Source: Thermophagus xiamenensis
GTDB taxonomy: Bacteria > Bacteroidota > Bacteroidia > Bacteroidales > Marinilabiliaceae
Length of the DNA stretch: 64,000 bases
Assembly: GCF_900112795.1 (NCBI RefSeq)
Contig: NZ_FONA01000006.1
Span: 62,001 to 126,000, forward strand
Reading direction: 5' to 3'
Shown: piece by piece, positions 45,628 to 55,062 of the stretch
Layout of the letters: every line of letters begins with the position of its first letter
How positions within the stretch are numbered: position 1 is the first letter of the stretch
Notes under the pieces: generated by a model
Databases searched by the model: none
What the model was told of the DNA's origin: nothing
What the model saw: the letters and a program-made list of their open reading frames with translations, nothing else
Program-made: the position numbers and the translations under genes

Positions 45628-46320
45628 CTACTGATTAATTTCTATAAAACGTTCCACCTTTTTTCGTTTACCAAATATTATCAAAGTATCATTTTCTCTA
45701 ATAATACTTTCTCCTTTCGGAATACCATAAATATGTCGTTCTTGAATCGTTCCTTCTTCACCAACAACCTCATTAACTCGCTTTATGGTAACCAAATTTA
45801 AATCGTATCGACGTCGAAGATCAATATCTGCCAGCGAACGACCAATTATATCCGGCGGCGCAGAAACTTCCATTACACAATACTCATCAGGTAAATCCAG
45901 ATATGATAAAATAGAGGGATTAATTAATCTTTCAGCAACATTCATCCCTACTTCATCTTCGGGCGACAATATTTCTTTCACACCGAGTTTGGTAAGAATA
46001 ATCCGTTGATTTTTCCCACGAGCCCTGGCCATAACACGTTTTACACCTATATCCATCAACACAGTAGTACAAAGTAACAATTGTTCAAAATCCTCACCAA
46101 TAGCCACCACAACCGCATCAAAATCAAGAATCCCTTGAGATAATAGCGTTTTCTTATCAGTAGCATCCATGGCCACTGCCATATCTACTTTTTCTGCTAC
46201 TTCTTCTATGATGGCTTCGTCCCTGTCGATGGCCAAAACCTCCGCACCTTTCTTGGAAAGAGTTTTTGCTATGGCCATGCCGAACTGTCCCAGTCCTATT
46301 ACTGCTATCTTTTTTATCAT
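45628..46320 (-). CDS. TrkA/KtrA-type RCK regulator of potassium uptake
   Basis: This 230-residue cytoplasmic protein has an RCK_N Rossmann domain (IAVIGLGQFGMAIAKTLSKK, then an acidic end of strand 2 at LAIDRDE) and an RCK_C domain (approx. 140-228: VMEVSAPPDIIGRSLADIDL, LIIFGKRKKVERFI). It binds nucleotides and gates the partner channel. It is the first gene of the two-gene K+ uptake operon. A 416-nt divergent spacer lies upstream. Confidence 0.93.
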   Translation of the reverse strand: MIKKIAVIGLGQFGMAIAKTLSKKGAEVLAIDRDEAIIEEVAEKVDMAVAMDATDKKTLLSQGILDFDAVVVAIGEDFEQLLLCTTVLMDIGVKRVMARARGKNQRIILTKLGVKEILSPEDEVGMNVAERLINPSILSYLDLPDEYCVMEVSAPPDIIGRSLADIDLRRRYDLNLVTIKRVNEVVGEEGTIQERHIYGIPKGESIIRENDTLIIFGKRKKVERFIEINQ

Positions 46321-46736
46321 TGTCCTTAAGATAGAAAATCAATGCAAAGTAAAGAAAAAACAAAAAAAGCCTTTAATTGACAAAAGTTTTTTACAACAAT
46401 TCTTTGAATTAAACCCAAATTATGCATTAGAAATTAAATCTTTCTTAAAATATCAAGTTTTTAACCGATTGCATCGATTGTAAACAACCCTGAGGGTAAG
46501 ACAGTTTCTAATGGAAAGCATAAGGAACTCATTGATAAACAATTAATAATATTGCACTAAAATTTTCTAATGCATAATACGGGTTAAATTCATTAGCCTT
46601 TAAGAAAAAATCAATATTTGGATAAATAAATTTAGGAAGCGACCTGGCAGCTTAAAAATTCAACACAAAACAGGACAAAAAATTACAAAATCATTATCTT
46701 TAGGCTTTTGAAAGTAAAAAATAATTAATCATTATC
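46321..46736. other. Divergent intergenic region (ktrA / small membrane protein)
   Basis: This 416-nt AT-rich spacer holds the promoters of two divergent operons. Towards the plus strand, TATCTTTA (about 46695-46702) resembles a -7 box some 35 nt before the start at 46737, but no TTG is seen at -33. I see no RNA gene or strong hairpin. Confidence 0.45.
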
Positions 46737-46967
46737 ATGCGATTTAAAACTAAACCGCAAATCTGGAAAATTATTTCAGGCCTGACGGTAGTGGTCTTAT
46801 CATTATTATTAAGTCATATTTTTGATGTCAATTATTTTTGGTTTGGCATTCTTATGGGTCTTGGGATTATTCTGTTTCTCACGGGTTACGTGGCAGCCAG
46901 ATACGAATCCAACAAGATACGTTTTCGACAAAGAAACATTCAAAAAATGTGTAATACTGAGAGTTAA
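46737..46967 (+). CDS. Small two-helix membrane protein of unknown function
   Basis: This 76-residue protein has two clear membrane helices (IISGLTVVVLSLLLSHIF and FWFGILMGLGIILFLTGYVA) joined by a short loop, with a basic C-terminal tail (ESNKIRFRQRNIQK). I do not recognise a family. It lies 6 nt before a GNAT gene and is surely cotranscribed with it. Confidence 0.7.
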   Translation: MRFKTKPQIWKIISGLTVVVLSLLLSHIFDVNYFWFGILMGLGIILFLTGYVAARYESNKIRFRQRNIQKMCNTES

Positions 46968-46973
46968 TAGCTT

Positions 46974-47468
46974 ATGAAAATAACATTTGAAAAAGCAACA
47001 TTAAACGATCTTGTTGCCATCAAAGAAATCTACGACTACTACATTACCAAAACCACGGCAACGTTTCATACTCATCCCATTAGCTTTGAAGAATTAAGGG
47101 AAATGATCCCTTTTTACGACAAAAAATATCCGTCATTTATGGTAAAAGCCGATGAGTACACCGCCGGGTATTGTTACCTGGCACCCTTTAAAAAACGGCA
47201 AGCATATAATCGCTCGGCCGAAGCAACGGTTTATTTAAAACCGGACTTTTGTGGAAAGGGAATTGGATTTAAAACCGTAACCTTTTTGGAAGAAACAGCC
47301 AAAAAAATTGGTTTTAAAGTTTTGTTAGGGACAATTACCGGGACGAATGAAAACAGCATCCGTCTATTTGCCAAATGCGGGTTTGAAAAATGTGCCCATT
47401 TTAAGCAAGTAGGACAAAAGTTTGATGAAATTCTCGATGTAGTAGTTTACCAGAAAATCCTTGAATAA
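46974..47468 (+). CDS. GNAT N-acetyltransferase (phosphinothricin acetyltransferase-like)
   Basis: This 164-residue protein follows the PAT/YncA-type GNAT plan: IKEIYDYYITKTTATFHTHP near the start, the acetyl-CoA loop CGKGIGFKTVTFLEE, and the end block GTNENSIRLFAKCGFEKCAH. Relatives acetylate small amines such as methionine sulfoximine or phosphinothricin; the natural substrate is unknown. The gene ends 6 nt from the convergent permease gene. Confidence 0.88.
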   Translation: MKITFEKATLNDLVAIKEIYDYYITKTTATFHTHPISFEELREMIPFYDKKYPSFMVKADEYTAGYCYLAPFKKRQAYNRSAEATVYLKPDFCGKGIGFKTVTFLEETAKKIGFKVLLGTITGTNENSIRLFAKCGFEKCAHFKQVGQKFDEILDVVVYQKILE

Positions 47469-47474
47469 CTCCAT

Positions 47475-49577
47475 TTAATCGGTCATCAAATAGGTTTCGT
47501 ATAGTTGGGAGACCGATTTTGGATCCCCAATTAAGGTTAATACATCATGTTCCTTAAGTTGGGTATCACCATGGGGTGCAAAGGTTTCGTTATCTCTTTC
47601 TATTAGTGCCACCAAAACGCCTGAAGGAAGAGGTATTTCTTTAAGTTTACTACCAATTAGTTCGGCTTGTTTGCTGCCAGGAATAAGCCGAAGAGTGAAA
47701 TATCTTTCATTATGAAGCAGATATTCTTTAATTTTTCGATCGCTTTTATGATCTAAAATCTCTTCCACAAAATCTTCCCGCTCAATTATATCTATCAATC
47801 TCGACAACATGCGTAATTGCTGACGAGATTCTGAAAGCGGATTGACCAGAAAGAAAAATATTCGAATATAATCTTCAGAAGATATACCTCCCTTTTCAAT
47901 GGGTTTTTTAATCCCCCTGTTGGATAAAACGATATGAAGGGATGGATGGTCAATACCCTCACTACGGGCGTACAATATAGATACTTCGGGGATAATAAGT
48001 GCTGGCTCAATAGCAGATGTAGTAAGAAATTCTTTTACCAACAGTTCCTTGCTTACATGCATTTCCGTAGCAAAAGTTTCTGAAATGTTTTCCACCAATG
48101 TCTCAAAGCCCAAATCTTTATTGATTCTACTTATTCGTGCCCGAATAATCGTTTCATCAAACGGATCACCCTCGCGTAAACCCTTCTCTTTCAATATACT
48201 CATAAATTCATGTTCCAATTCGGAATATTGATATTTCCCCAAAAGGGCAAACCAATGAAATATAGCACCCTCTCGAACTACTTTTTCCCGAGCATAATAA
48301 TAATACCAAAAAACAGAAGCCATGGTTATAATCAGCGTAAACAGTATAGCCATCCATCCCATGTAAACTATAAGCATCAAAGAAATGAATATACCTGCAA
48401 TTTGCATCCATGGATAAAAAGGGGATTTAAAGCCGGGGTCATACGATTCGATATTACTTTTACGAAAAACAATTACCGAAAAATTGATAAGCATAAAGAT
48501 AAAGAGCTGAAAAGCACTGGCAATCTTGGCAATACCTTCTTCCGAGAGCGTTAATATTAACAACAAAACAAACCCGGTTGTCAAAAAAATGGCTAAATAA
48601 GGCGTTCCTGACTTTCCAACTTTAGCAAACTGGGGAGGAAATAACTTATCTCTTCCCATTGCAAACGGATATCTTGAAGAGGACAATAAGCCCGCATTAC
48701 CTGTTGATGCGAAAGCCGCCATAGCAGCTCCTACCATAATATAAGCACCTGTTTGTCCCGGCAGCCATTTGAACAAACGCTTTGCTGCAGTAGCAGCAGG
48801 GGCCAATTCCTGCGCAAACGCTGACGGTTCTATTAATACAACCATCACAAAAACACCAAGGAAATAAACAATACTGGTAACAACCAGTGATAAAAGCATC
48901 CCTAAAGGAATATTTTTTTCAGGATTTTTAATCTCCTCAGCCACGCTGGCAACTTTGGTCAATCCAAGATAAGACACAAAAACAAAACCAGCAGTAACGA
49001 TTAAACCTTCAACGCCATTAGTGAAAAAAGGAGTAAAATTATGCGAATCTTCTATCTCTTCAGTAAAGAATATCGTGTATAAGCCATCAAAAATAAAGAG
49101 CCCCATTACCACCAAAAGAAAAATGATAAAGAAAGTTTGAAGTCCGGAGGTTTTCTTAGCGCCTATCAGGTTAAAACCCATAAAAACCATTGTTGCAGCT
49201 ACAGCAACACTCTTTACCGGAACATCCCAAAAAAGTGCAGCATAAGCTCCAATCCCTATTATGGCAAAAGCCGTTTTAAATACCAGAGAAAAATAAGTAC
49301 CCAAACCACCTATGGTTCCCACCAGCGGCCCCAGACTGCGGTCTAAAAAATAATAGGCGCCTCCGGCCCGCGGAAGGGCAGTAGCTATCTCAGCAATACT
49401 AAACATTGCCGGCAAAATAAATAATCCGGAAACAAGGTAGGCTAAAAATACGGATGGACCTGTATATTGCGAAGCCAGGCCCGGTAAAAGAAAAAAACCG
49501 GAACTAAACATAGCACCGGTGCTGATAGCAAAAACATCAAATAACCCCAGCTCCTTTTTTAATTTCGATTTTTCCAT
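47475..49577 (-). CDS. APC amino-acid permease fused to EIIA-like and RCK_C domains
   Basis: This 700-residue protein has three parts. Residues 1-435 form a 12-helix APC transporter (LGLFDVFAISTGAMFSSGFF, AIATALPRAGGAYYFLD, FVSYLGLTKVASVAEEIKNP). Residues about 475-610 resemble a PTS EIIA domain of the fructose/mannitol type (ILYARSEGIDHPSLHIVLS, FFFLVNPLSESRQQLRMLSR). Residues about 620-700 resemble an RCK_C domain (HGDTQLKEHDVLTLIGDPKS). In active EIIA domains the phosphorylated His sits just before ARSEG-like text; here it is Tyr 536. The soluble part therefore looks like a ligand-sensing controller of amino-acid transport rather than a phosphate carrier. Confidence 0.85.
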   Translation of the reverse strand: MEKSKLKKELGLFDVFAISTGAMFSSGFFLLPGLASQYTGPSVFLAYLVSGLFILPAMFSIAEIATALPRAGGAYYFLDRSLGPLVGTIGGLGTYFSLVFKTAFAIIGIGAYAALFWDVPVKSVAVAATMVFMGFNLIGAKKTSGLQTFFIIFLLVVMGLFIFDGLYTIFFTEEIEDSHNFTPFFTNGVEGLIVTAGFVFVSYLGLTKVASVAEEIKNPEKNIPLGMLLSLVVTSIVYFLGVFVMVVLIEPSAFAQELAPAATAAKRLFKWLPGQTGAYIMVGAAMAAFASTGNAGLLSSSRYPFAMGRDKLFPPQFAKVGKSGTPYLAIFLTTGFVLLLILTLSEEGIAKIASAFQLFIFMLINFSVIVFRKSNIESYDPGFKSPFYPWMQIAGIFISLMLIVYMGWMAILFTLIITMASVFWYYYYAREKVVREGAIFHWFALLGKYQYSELEHEFMSILKEKGLREGDPFDETIIRARISRINKDLGFETLVENISETFATEMHVSKELLVKEFLTTSAIEPALIIPEVSILYARSEGIDHPSLHIVLSNRGIKKPIEKGGISSEDYIRIFFFLVNPLSESRQQLRMLSRLIDIIEREDFVEEILDHKSDRKIKEYLLHNERYFTLRLIPGSKQAELIGSKLKEIPLPSGVLVALIERDNETFAPHGDTQLKEHDVLTLIGDPKSVSQLYETYLMTD

Positions 49578-49651
49578 TGGCTAATTTTAGCATTTCTTTT
49601 CCACAAAGTCAATATCACCCCGGGCTATGTTAATTACCGGAAGAAAAAATT

Positions 49652-50023
49652 CTAAAAACTCAACTCCTTTATCAAATCAGATATTTTATCTATCACTTCC
49701 CCGGATAATTTTTCCATCTGACGCCTTAAATCCAAATGTTCGACAACATATTGATGATTAGGCGTAACCGGAAAATCTTTATTATAATACTGCATTTCTC
49801 TCTCTTGAGTCTGAATTCGTTTCTGCATTCTTTCCAATTGACTCTCATATTCTTCAAGAATCATCTCTTCAACTTCATTTAATCCCTCCCGGGAAAGGCC
49901 TCTTTTCAATTCATCATTCCGTTCCCGGACAATTTTTAAATCTTGCAAAAACCAATCAATGTGGTTTTTCCACATTTTATATTCAAATTCAAGGTCCATT
50001 AAGGTAATTTCTCCTTCCTTCAT
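49652..50023 (-). CDS. Coiled-coil protein of unknown function
   Basis: This 123-residue soluble protein is almost all helix, with charged heptads (LQDLKIVRERNDELKRGLSR, EEYESQLERMQKRIQTQERE). I do not recognise the family. It has no signal peptide. The stretch before its start (CATAAGTAAATTTTATACGA) resembles the pre-start part of the tandem leader upstream of fecR. It lies 74 nt upstream of the permease gene on the same strand. Confidence 0.68.
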   Translation of the reverse strand: MKEGEITLMDLEFEYKMWKNHIDWFLQDLKIVRERNDELKRGLSREGLNEVEEMILEEYESQLERMQKRIQTQEREMQYYNKDFPVTPNHQYVVEHLDLRRQMEKLSGEVIDKISDLIKELSF

Positions 50024-50538
50024 TCGTATAAAATTTACTTATGTTATTAACCGAATGACACCCGGGATTTTAGTTTTCAGGTCCCGGCGATTAGTTCACA
50101 GACTTCAGTGATAAAGGTTAATTATTACTCTGACAACCTTGTTGTATATAGCTATCAAAAAGCCTAACGGTCTGTCAGTCTAATTCTTTTTGCCAACATC
50201 ACTTTTTATGCCTTGTTAAGATAATATTTTTTTTTGAATTGCAAACATGCTCAAAACCACAAAATCATAACTTACTTATCGCCAATTATATTCCCGGGCA
50301 ACATCGCAAAATATATTCAACTTACATCCAGCCATCAATCATCTTTTTATCAGATTTAATATTGCTTGAATAGGAAACCTAATAACACTTAATTTAGATT
50401 GGTGATACTGAACAAAAAAAGGGAACCAACTTTTGATTCCCTTAAGCTACTTGCTTTTGCGGTTTTCGTCAAGACGTTAAATATTAACCCCTCTGGTTTA
50501 AAAGTAATGGCACAAAAGCATTTAACAAATACTTTTAA
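50024..50538. other. Intergenic region holding the VOR operon terminator
   Basis: This 515-nt spacer lies between the VOR gamma gene and the coiled-coil gene, both on the minus strand. It holds the hairpin at 50414-50443 and the leader-like stretch ahead of 50023. The rest is AT-rich with no clear frame. I see no RNA gene. Confidence 0.55.
50414..50443 (-). terminator. Rho-independent-type terminator after the VOR operon
   Basis: On the minus strand AAGGGAA, an 11-nt loop and TTCCCTT are followed directly by a T-run (50414-50420 overlap). It lies about 95 nt after the gamma-subunit stop codon. Stem and T-run orientation fit the end of the VOR operon. Confidence 0.65.
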
Positions 50539-51090
50539 TTATACTGGCGAAACTTCCCTGACCAATTCCATTCCTCTCAAAACAGCCTTTTCATTTATCG
50601 GCAGCATATGATGGTGACGTTCGGGAAGTGATTTCTTCAAGCCTTTTAAAACATTCTCTAATTCAACCAACGGTTTTATTTTAAGATAGGCCCCCAAAAC
50701 TATCATATTCATTATCTTGGAATTCTTCAAACGCGAGGCTTCTTCCGTTGCATCAATACGATATATATTGATATCATCCCGTTCCGGGTGGCGCGTAATC
50801 CCGTTAGAATCATATAACAGGACCCCTCCTGCTTTCACTTTAGGCTCAAATTTGTCGAGCGATTGCTGATTCAGCAAAATAGCGGTATCGAACACCTGAA
50901 GCATGGGTGAGCTGATTCGTTGGTCGCTAAGTACTACCGTTACATTGGCGGTACCGCCCCTCATTTCGGGGCCGTAAGAAGGCATCCAACTCACCTCCAT
51001 ATTTTGCATGACACCGGAATAAGCCAGAATTTTACCCATAGACAAAACCCCCTGGCCACCAAATCCGGCAATTATAATTTCTTCCTTCAT
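50539..51090 (-). CDS. 2-oxoacid:ferredoxin oxidoreductase, gamma subunit (VOR/KOR type)
   Basis: This 183-residue protein matches the gamma subunit: IAGFGGQGVLSMGKILAYSG at the start, SYGPEMRGGTANVTVVLSDQ and DTAILLNQQSLDKFEPKVKA. With the alpha, beta and ferredoxin subunits encoded upstream it forms the enzyme that converts a 2-oxoacid and CoA to acyl-CoA, CO2 and reduced ferredoxin. It is the last of four genes, 15 nt after the beta gene. Confidence 0.92.
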   Translation of the reverse strand: MKEEIIIAGFGGQGVLSMGKILAYSGVMQNMEVSWMPSYGPEMRGGTANVTVVLSDQRISSPMLQVFDTAILLNQQSLDKFEPKVKAGGVLLYDSNGITRHPERDDINIYRIDATEEASRLKNSKIMNMIVLGAYLKIKPLVELENVLKGLKKSLPERHHHMLPINEKAVLRGMELVREVSPV

Positions 51091-51105
51091 AATCTAAGAT
51101 TTTAA

Positions 51106-51873
51106 TTATTCATCTTTCATATCCCCCAAAGGATAAAACGGAAACATATTTTCCTCCATCCATTTATTAGCTTCAACAGGGGTCAACTTCCACCCGGAAT
51201 TGCAAGTAGAAACGATTTCCACCACCGAAGTTCCTTTATTTTCCTTCTGTTTTTCAAAGGCTTTTCGAATGGCTTTTTTAGTTTTACGTACGGCTGCAGC
51301 AGTATGTACCGATTGTCTGGTAACATAGGCAGTTCCCGGAAGTTGAGCCAGCAATTCGGTAATTTTCAACGGATTTCCATCGTGCGAAGGTTCCCGTCCG
51401 TATGGACATGTGGCAGTCTTCATTCCTTCAAGCGTAGTTGGTGCCATTTGTCCTCCGGTCATACCATATATACCGTTATTGATAAATATAATAACAATAT
51501 TTTCCCCTCTGTTGCAAGCATGAATGGTTTCGGCTGTTCCTATAGCCGCCAAATCGCCGTCACCCTGATAAGTAAAGACATAACGGTCGGGACGCAATCG
51601 TTTCATGGCTGTTGCCAGGGCGGGGGCACGTCCATGGGCGGCTTCCTGCCAATCTATATCGATATAATTGTAAATTAACACAGCGCATCCAACGGGGGCT
51701 ACACCCAATGTAACTTCCTGAATGCCCATTTCATCTATTACCTCGGCCAAAACTTTATGAACTACGCCGTGGCTGCACCCCGGACAATAGTGCATAACAT
51801 TATCGGTCAAAACCTTTGTCTTGGCATAGACCAAATTTTCAGATCTTTTAATATCATTAATCACTTCAGCCAT
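51106..51873 (-). CDS. 2-oxoacid:ferredoxin oxidoreductase, beta subunit (TPP-binding)
   Basis: This 255-residue protein is the thiamine-diphosphate subunit: YCPGCSHGVVHKVLAEVID, GRAPALATAMKRLRPDRYVF, and the TPP motif YQGDGDLAAIGTAETIHACN ending at FINNGIYGMTGGQMAPT. The start overlaps closely with the end of the alpha gene (1 nt apart), so translation is probably coupled. The best family match in Bacteroidota is the VOR type, acting on branched-chain 2-oxoacids. Confidence 0.93.
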   Translation of the reverse strand: MAEVINDIKRSENLVYAKTKVLTDNVMHYCPGCSHGVVHKVLAEVIDEMGIQEVTLGVAPVGCAVLIYNYIDIDWQEAAHGRAPALATAMKRLRPDRYVFTYQGDGDLAAIGTAETIHACNRGENIVIIFINNGIYGMTGGQMAPTTLEGMKTATCPYGREPSHDGNPLKITELLAQLPGTAYVTRQSVHTAAAVRKTKKAIRKAFEKQKENKGTSVVEIVSTCNSGWKLTPVEANKWMEENMFPFYPLGDMKDE

Positions 51874-51874
51874 A

Positions 51875-52960
51875 TTATTGTCCTCCTATCAGTTTTTGTT
51901 CCAGCGCATCGGCTACTTCTTCCGGGGTTGGTACCACTCCCCCCATACGCCCAAAATGTTCTACTTTAATTTTTCCTTCAACAGCCAGTCGCACATCTTC
52001 AACCATCTGGCCGGCACTCATCTCAACCGAAAGAATCCCTTTAAGGCCTTCGGCAAGTTCTCTGATTTGTTTAGTCGGAAAAGGGAAAAGTGTAATGGGA
52101 CGAAGAAGCCCTACCTTATGCCCCTTTTTCCTTAACAGCTCTTTTGCAGCCAGAGATATCCGAGCACTGCTGCCATAAGCCACCAACAGATATTCGGCAT
52201 CTTCGGTATCTATTGCCTCATACCGCACTTCTTTTTCCTGAAGTTCTTTATACTTTTTCTGTATTCTGATATTGGCCTGCTCATGTTTTTCCGAATCCAA
52301 TTCTACAGAGGTAATGATATTGCGCTCTCTGCTATTTTTCTTTCCCGTAGTGGCCCAGGGATGCATTTTTTCTATCTCTTCGTTGGTCCACCGTTTTTTC
52401 TGTGGTTTTAGTTCCACTTTTTCCATCATCTGGCCAATCATCCCGTCAGCCAAAATCATGGCAGGATTTCGGTATTTAAAAGCCAGATCGAAGGCCAATT
52501 CAACAAAGTCGGCCATCTCTTGCACAGACGATGGTGCCAGTACTATCAATTTGTAATCGCCATGACCACCGCCTTTAACCGATTGAAAATAGTCTGATTG
52601 TGATGGCTGGATGGTCCCCAGTCCCGGTCCTCCTCTCACAACATTTACCACCAAACAGGGCAGCTCGGCACCCGCCAAATAACTAATTCCTTCCTGCATC
52701 AAACTGATACCGGGACTTGACGAAGAGGTCATCACGCGTTTTCCGCATCCGGCACCTCCGTATAACATATTTATAGCGGCCACTTCGCTCTCAGCTTGTA
52801 AAACCACCATTCCGGTTGTTTCCCATGGCTTTAAGGCCATAAGGGTTTCCATCACTTCCGACTGTGGCGTTATCGGGTAACCAAAATACCCGTCGGCTCC
52901 ACATCGGATAGCTGCTTCGGCAATTGCTTCATTGCCTTTCATCAACCTTAGTTCACTCAT
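51875..52960 (-). CDS. vorB: 2-oxoacid:ferredoxin oxidoreductase, alpha subunit (VorB type)
   Basis: This 361-residue protein is the pyrimidine-binding subunit: MKGNEAIAEAAIRCGADGYF, YPITPQSEVMETL, SSSSPGISLMQEGISYLAGA, VRGGPGLGTIQPSQSDYFQS and LLRPITLFPFPTKQIRELAE. These match proteins named VorB (3-methyl-2-oxobutanoate:ferredoxin oxidoreductase). I set the start at the ATG at 52960, because the longer frame (53044) adds 28 residues without family likeness. It is preceded by the ferredoxin gene. It allows amino-acid-derived 2-oxoacids to be oxidised, or made by reverse carboxylation, in an anaerobe. Confidence 0.9.
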   Translation of the reverse strand: MSELRLMKGNEAIAEAAIRCGADGYFGYPITPQSEVMETLMALKPWETTGMVVLQAESEVAAINMLYGGAGCGKRVMTSSSSPGISLMQEGISYLAGAELPCLVVNVVRGGPGLGTIQPSQSDYFQSVKGGGHGDYKLIVLAPSSVQEMADFVELAFDLAFKYRNPAMILADGMIGQMMEKVELKPQKKRWTNEEIEKMHPWATTGKKNSRERNIITSVELDSEKHEQANIRIQKKYKELQEKEVRYEAIDTEDAEYLLVAYGSSARISLAAKELLRKKGHKVGLLRPITLFPFPTKQIRELAEGLKGILSVEMSAGQMVEDVRLAVEGKIKVEHFGRMGGVVPTPEEVADALEQKLIGGQ

Positions 52961-53124
52961 TTTATTTATAATTTCGTATTTTCGATTTTTATCCACACAA
53001 TTTATTGAATTGCTGACCCAAAAGGGGAACCATCCAATCCACAACCGTCAAAAATATCTCCGCCGAGGTTCTCGCTATTTGTCACTTTATGCGCTTTTAG
53101 GCCGGAAATAATTGTCATGTAGAG

Positions 53125-53358
53125 TTATACAACTTCAACCTTTTGGCGATAAACAGTTATACAGCTGTCAGGGCAAACCAATGCACAATTGGTACAACCG
53201 GTACACGCTTCCGGATTAGACATATACGCATAATTATAACCTTTCCCATTTACTTTGTCGGATAAGGCAATTACATCGGTAGGACAGGCCACCACACATA
53301 GAGAGCAGCCCTTACATTTTTCAGTATCCACCTCGATACTTCCTATCATTTTTGCCAT
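53125..53358 (-). CDS. 2[4Fe-4S] ferredoxin subunit of the 2-oxoacid oxidoreductase
   Basis: This 77-residue protein has two cluster motifs, CKGCSLCVVACP and CTGCTNCALVCPDSC. It is the delta subunit that carries electrons from the VOR/KOR complex to free ferredoxin. It is the first gene of the four-gene operon; the gap to the alpha start is 164 nt and holds the untranslated part of the alpha frame. Confidence 0.93.
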   Translation of the reverse strand: MAKMIGSIEVDTEKCKGCSLCVVACPTDVIALSDKVNGKGYNYAYMSNPEACTGCTNCALVCPDSCITVYRQKVEVV

Positions 53359-53664
53359 AACAAATCGATTTGATTTTTTACTCTTTCGAATTTAATCAAA
53401 AATTACAATTTTTCCTCATGACACATATCATTATTTCCTATAAACAAAGCGAATAAATGGAATTACAATTTGTAACATTGAAAAAAATCAATTAGTTAAG
53501 ATAATTATTTATATGCATTCTATATTTTGGATAATGCCTCGTTTTTCAACTCAAAAGATATGAAGTACAAAATCAGGATAGAAGAAAAAATCATTTCACA
53601 ACTCTTTCAAAAACTATCTTTTAACAAATGTTATCAGCAAACATAAAAAGGTCTTTGACCCTTG
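53359..53664. other. Intergenic region between the VOR operon and the aminotransferase
   Basis: This 306-nt AT-rich spacer begins after a small hairpin that follows the aminotransferase stop codon (53646-53663). It should contain the VOR operon promoter, but I find no exact TAnnTTTG box. No gene-like frame is present. Confidence 0.5.
53646..53663 (-). terminator. Possible short terminator after the aminotransferase
   Basis: On the minus strand, 2 nt after the stop codon, AAGGGTC, AAA and GACCTT form a short stem with one bulge, followed by TTTTT. The stem is weak, so this is tentative. Confidence 0.4.
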
Positions 53665-54987
53665 TCAAATATGATGTTGAGCAAAAAGTTTTAAACGTTG
53701 GTCTAACTCTTTCATACGCTCCATACCGGTAAAAGAAACACATATTCTAAGGCCTTCTTTTCGGCTGCTACCCGTAGTATCTAAAGTAATAGCACTTATG
53801 CCAAATCTTAGAAGTTCAAAAAGCAAGGCTTCTCCCGTTAACCCCGGATAACTTACAGTAAAATAAAACCCATCGGCCAAAGGTTGATCTTCATCCAGCG
53901 AATAAACCAGACTAAAACCGTTCTCAAGAAACAGTTGTTTCATTATATTGGCACGATCCCCATATTCCCTGATATAAGATACAAAATCAAAGCGTCCGTC
54001 ATTCATGGCTTTCAGCAGAGCTGCCAGGCCCCACTGTGCTGAATGGGCTGTTCCGGCGGTAGTAGCATAAAGTGCATCTTGTAATATGGCTATTCCAAAC
54101 TTATCGGTATTAAAAAAACGAGTAAGGCCATTATATTTTCGATAAAATAACTTATCTGATATTAATAAACTTCCAATTCGTTGGCCGGCATAACTAAATA
54201 TCTTAGAACCGGAAAACAACAACACATAATTATCGGTATAATGAGCAACAGTAGGCTGGTAGGGTGGAACGCCGGGGAATCCGTAATTTTTTCGAAAATC
54301 CATTCCGAAATATGCCAAATCTTCCATCACAATCACATCGTATTTTTCGGCCATTTCACCTATTATCTGCAACTCTTTTTCGGTTAAACATATCCATGCC
54401 GGATTATTAGGGTTAGAATAAAGTATGGTACCAATATTTCCCTGCTCAAGATAGGATTGTAGTTTTTCTCTTAGCTTTTCACCACGGAAGCCATAAATAT
54501 CAAAACTTTGGTGTTTCATCCCCTGAATCGCTAATTGTCGTTTATGTACCGGGAAACCGGGATCAATAAACAATGTAGTATCCTGGTTCGGCTTACATCG
54601 GTTAGCTACCATAAAAGTAACAAACGACGACTGCATGGACCCCACGGTAGGAATACAATTGTCGGGACTGACTTCAATATTCATAAACAATTTGGCAAAA
54701 CGCGACAGCTCTTGTTTTAAAGTTTTTATTCCTTCGATGGGTGGATAAAGCGATGTTACACCCTTATCCAATGCCTCCTTTTCGGAACCAACACCAATGT
54801 CCGGTGTTGGTAAACCGGGTACCCCCATCTCAGTCCTTATAAACCGAACATCATACATTTCTTCCAAACGGTTTACCAACTGAACTATCTGACGGATAGT
54901 TGCTAAAGCAAGGCTGTTTATCCCTAACTCTTCAAACAAATGCCTTATTACCTCTTTGGATATTGGAAAAGGATTCCTGGTAGACAT
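53665..54987 (-). CDS. PLP-dependent aminotransferase, class I/II
   Basis: This 440-residue cytoplasmic fold-type I aminotransferase has SNPNNPAWICLTEKELQIIG (the common NPNNPtG block), EDLAYFGMD, the Schiff-base Lys K262 in LLFSGSKIFSYAGQRIG, and the C-terminal Arg in EGLRICVSFTG. It lies upstream of the VOR operon and downstream of the paaK remnant. It may turn branched-chain or aromatic amino acids into the 2-oxoacids that VOR uses; this is inferred from context. Confidence 0.87.
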   Translation of the reverse strand: MSTRNPFPISKEVIRHLFEELGINSLALATIRQIVQLVNRLEEMYDVRFIRTEMGVPGLPTPDIGVGSEKEALDKGVTSLYPPIEGIKTLKQELSRFAKLFMNIEVSPDNCIPTVGSMQSSFVTFMVANRCKPNQDTTLFIDPGFPVHKRQLAIQGMKHQSFDIYGFRGEKLREKLQSYLEQGNIGTILYSNPNNPAWICLTEKELQIIGEMAEKYDVIVMEDLAYFGMDFRKNYGFPGVPPYQPTVAHYTDNYVLLFSGSKIFSYAGQRIGSLLISDKLFYRKYNGLTRFFNTDKFGIAILQDALYATTAGTAHSAQWGLAALLKAMNDGRFDFVSYIREYGDRANIMKQLFLENGFSLVYSLDEDQPLADGFYFTVSYPGLTGEALLFELLRFGISAITLDTTGSSRKEGLRICVSFTGMERMKELDQRLKLFAQHHI

Positions 54988-55062
54988 TATTTTTAATTTT
55001 TTATTGGATTGGAAAAAATTCAGTTCATTATTTAATGCCCAATGCCTGTTTCCCCCTTTTCT

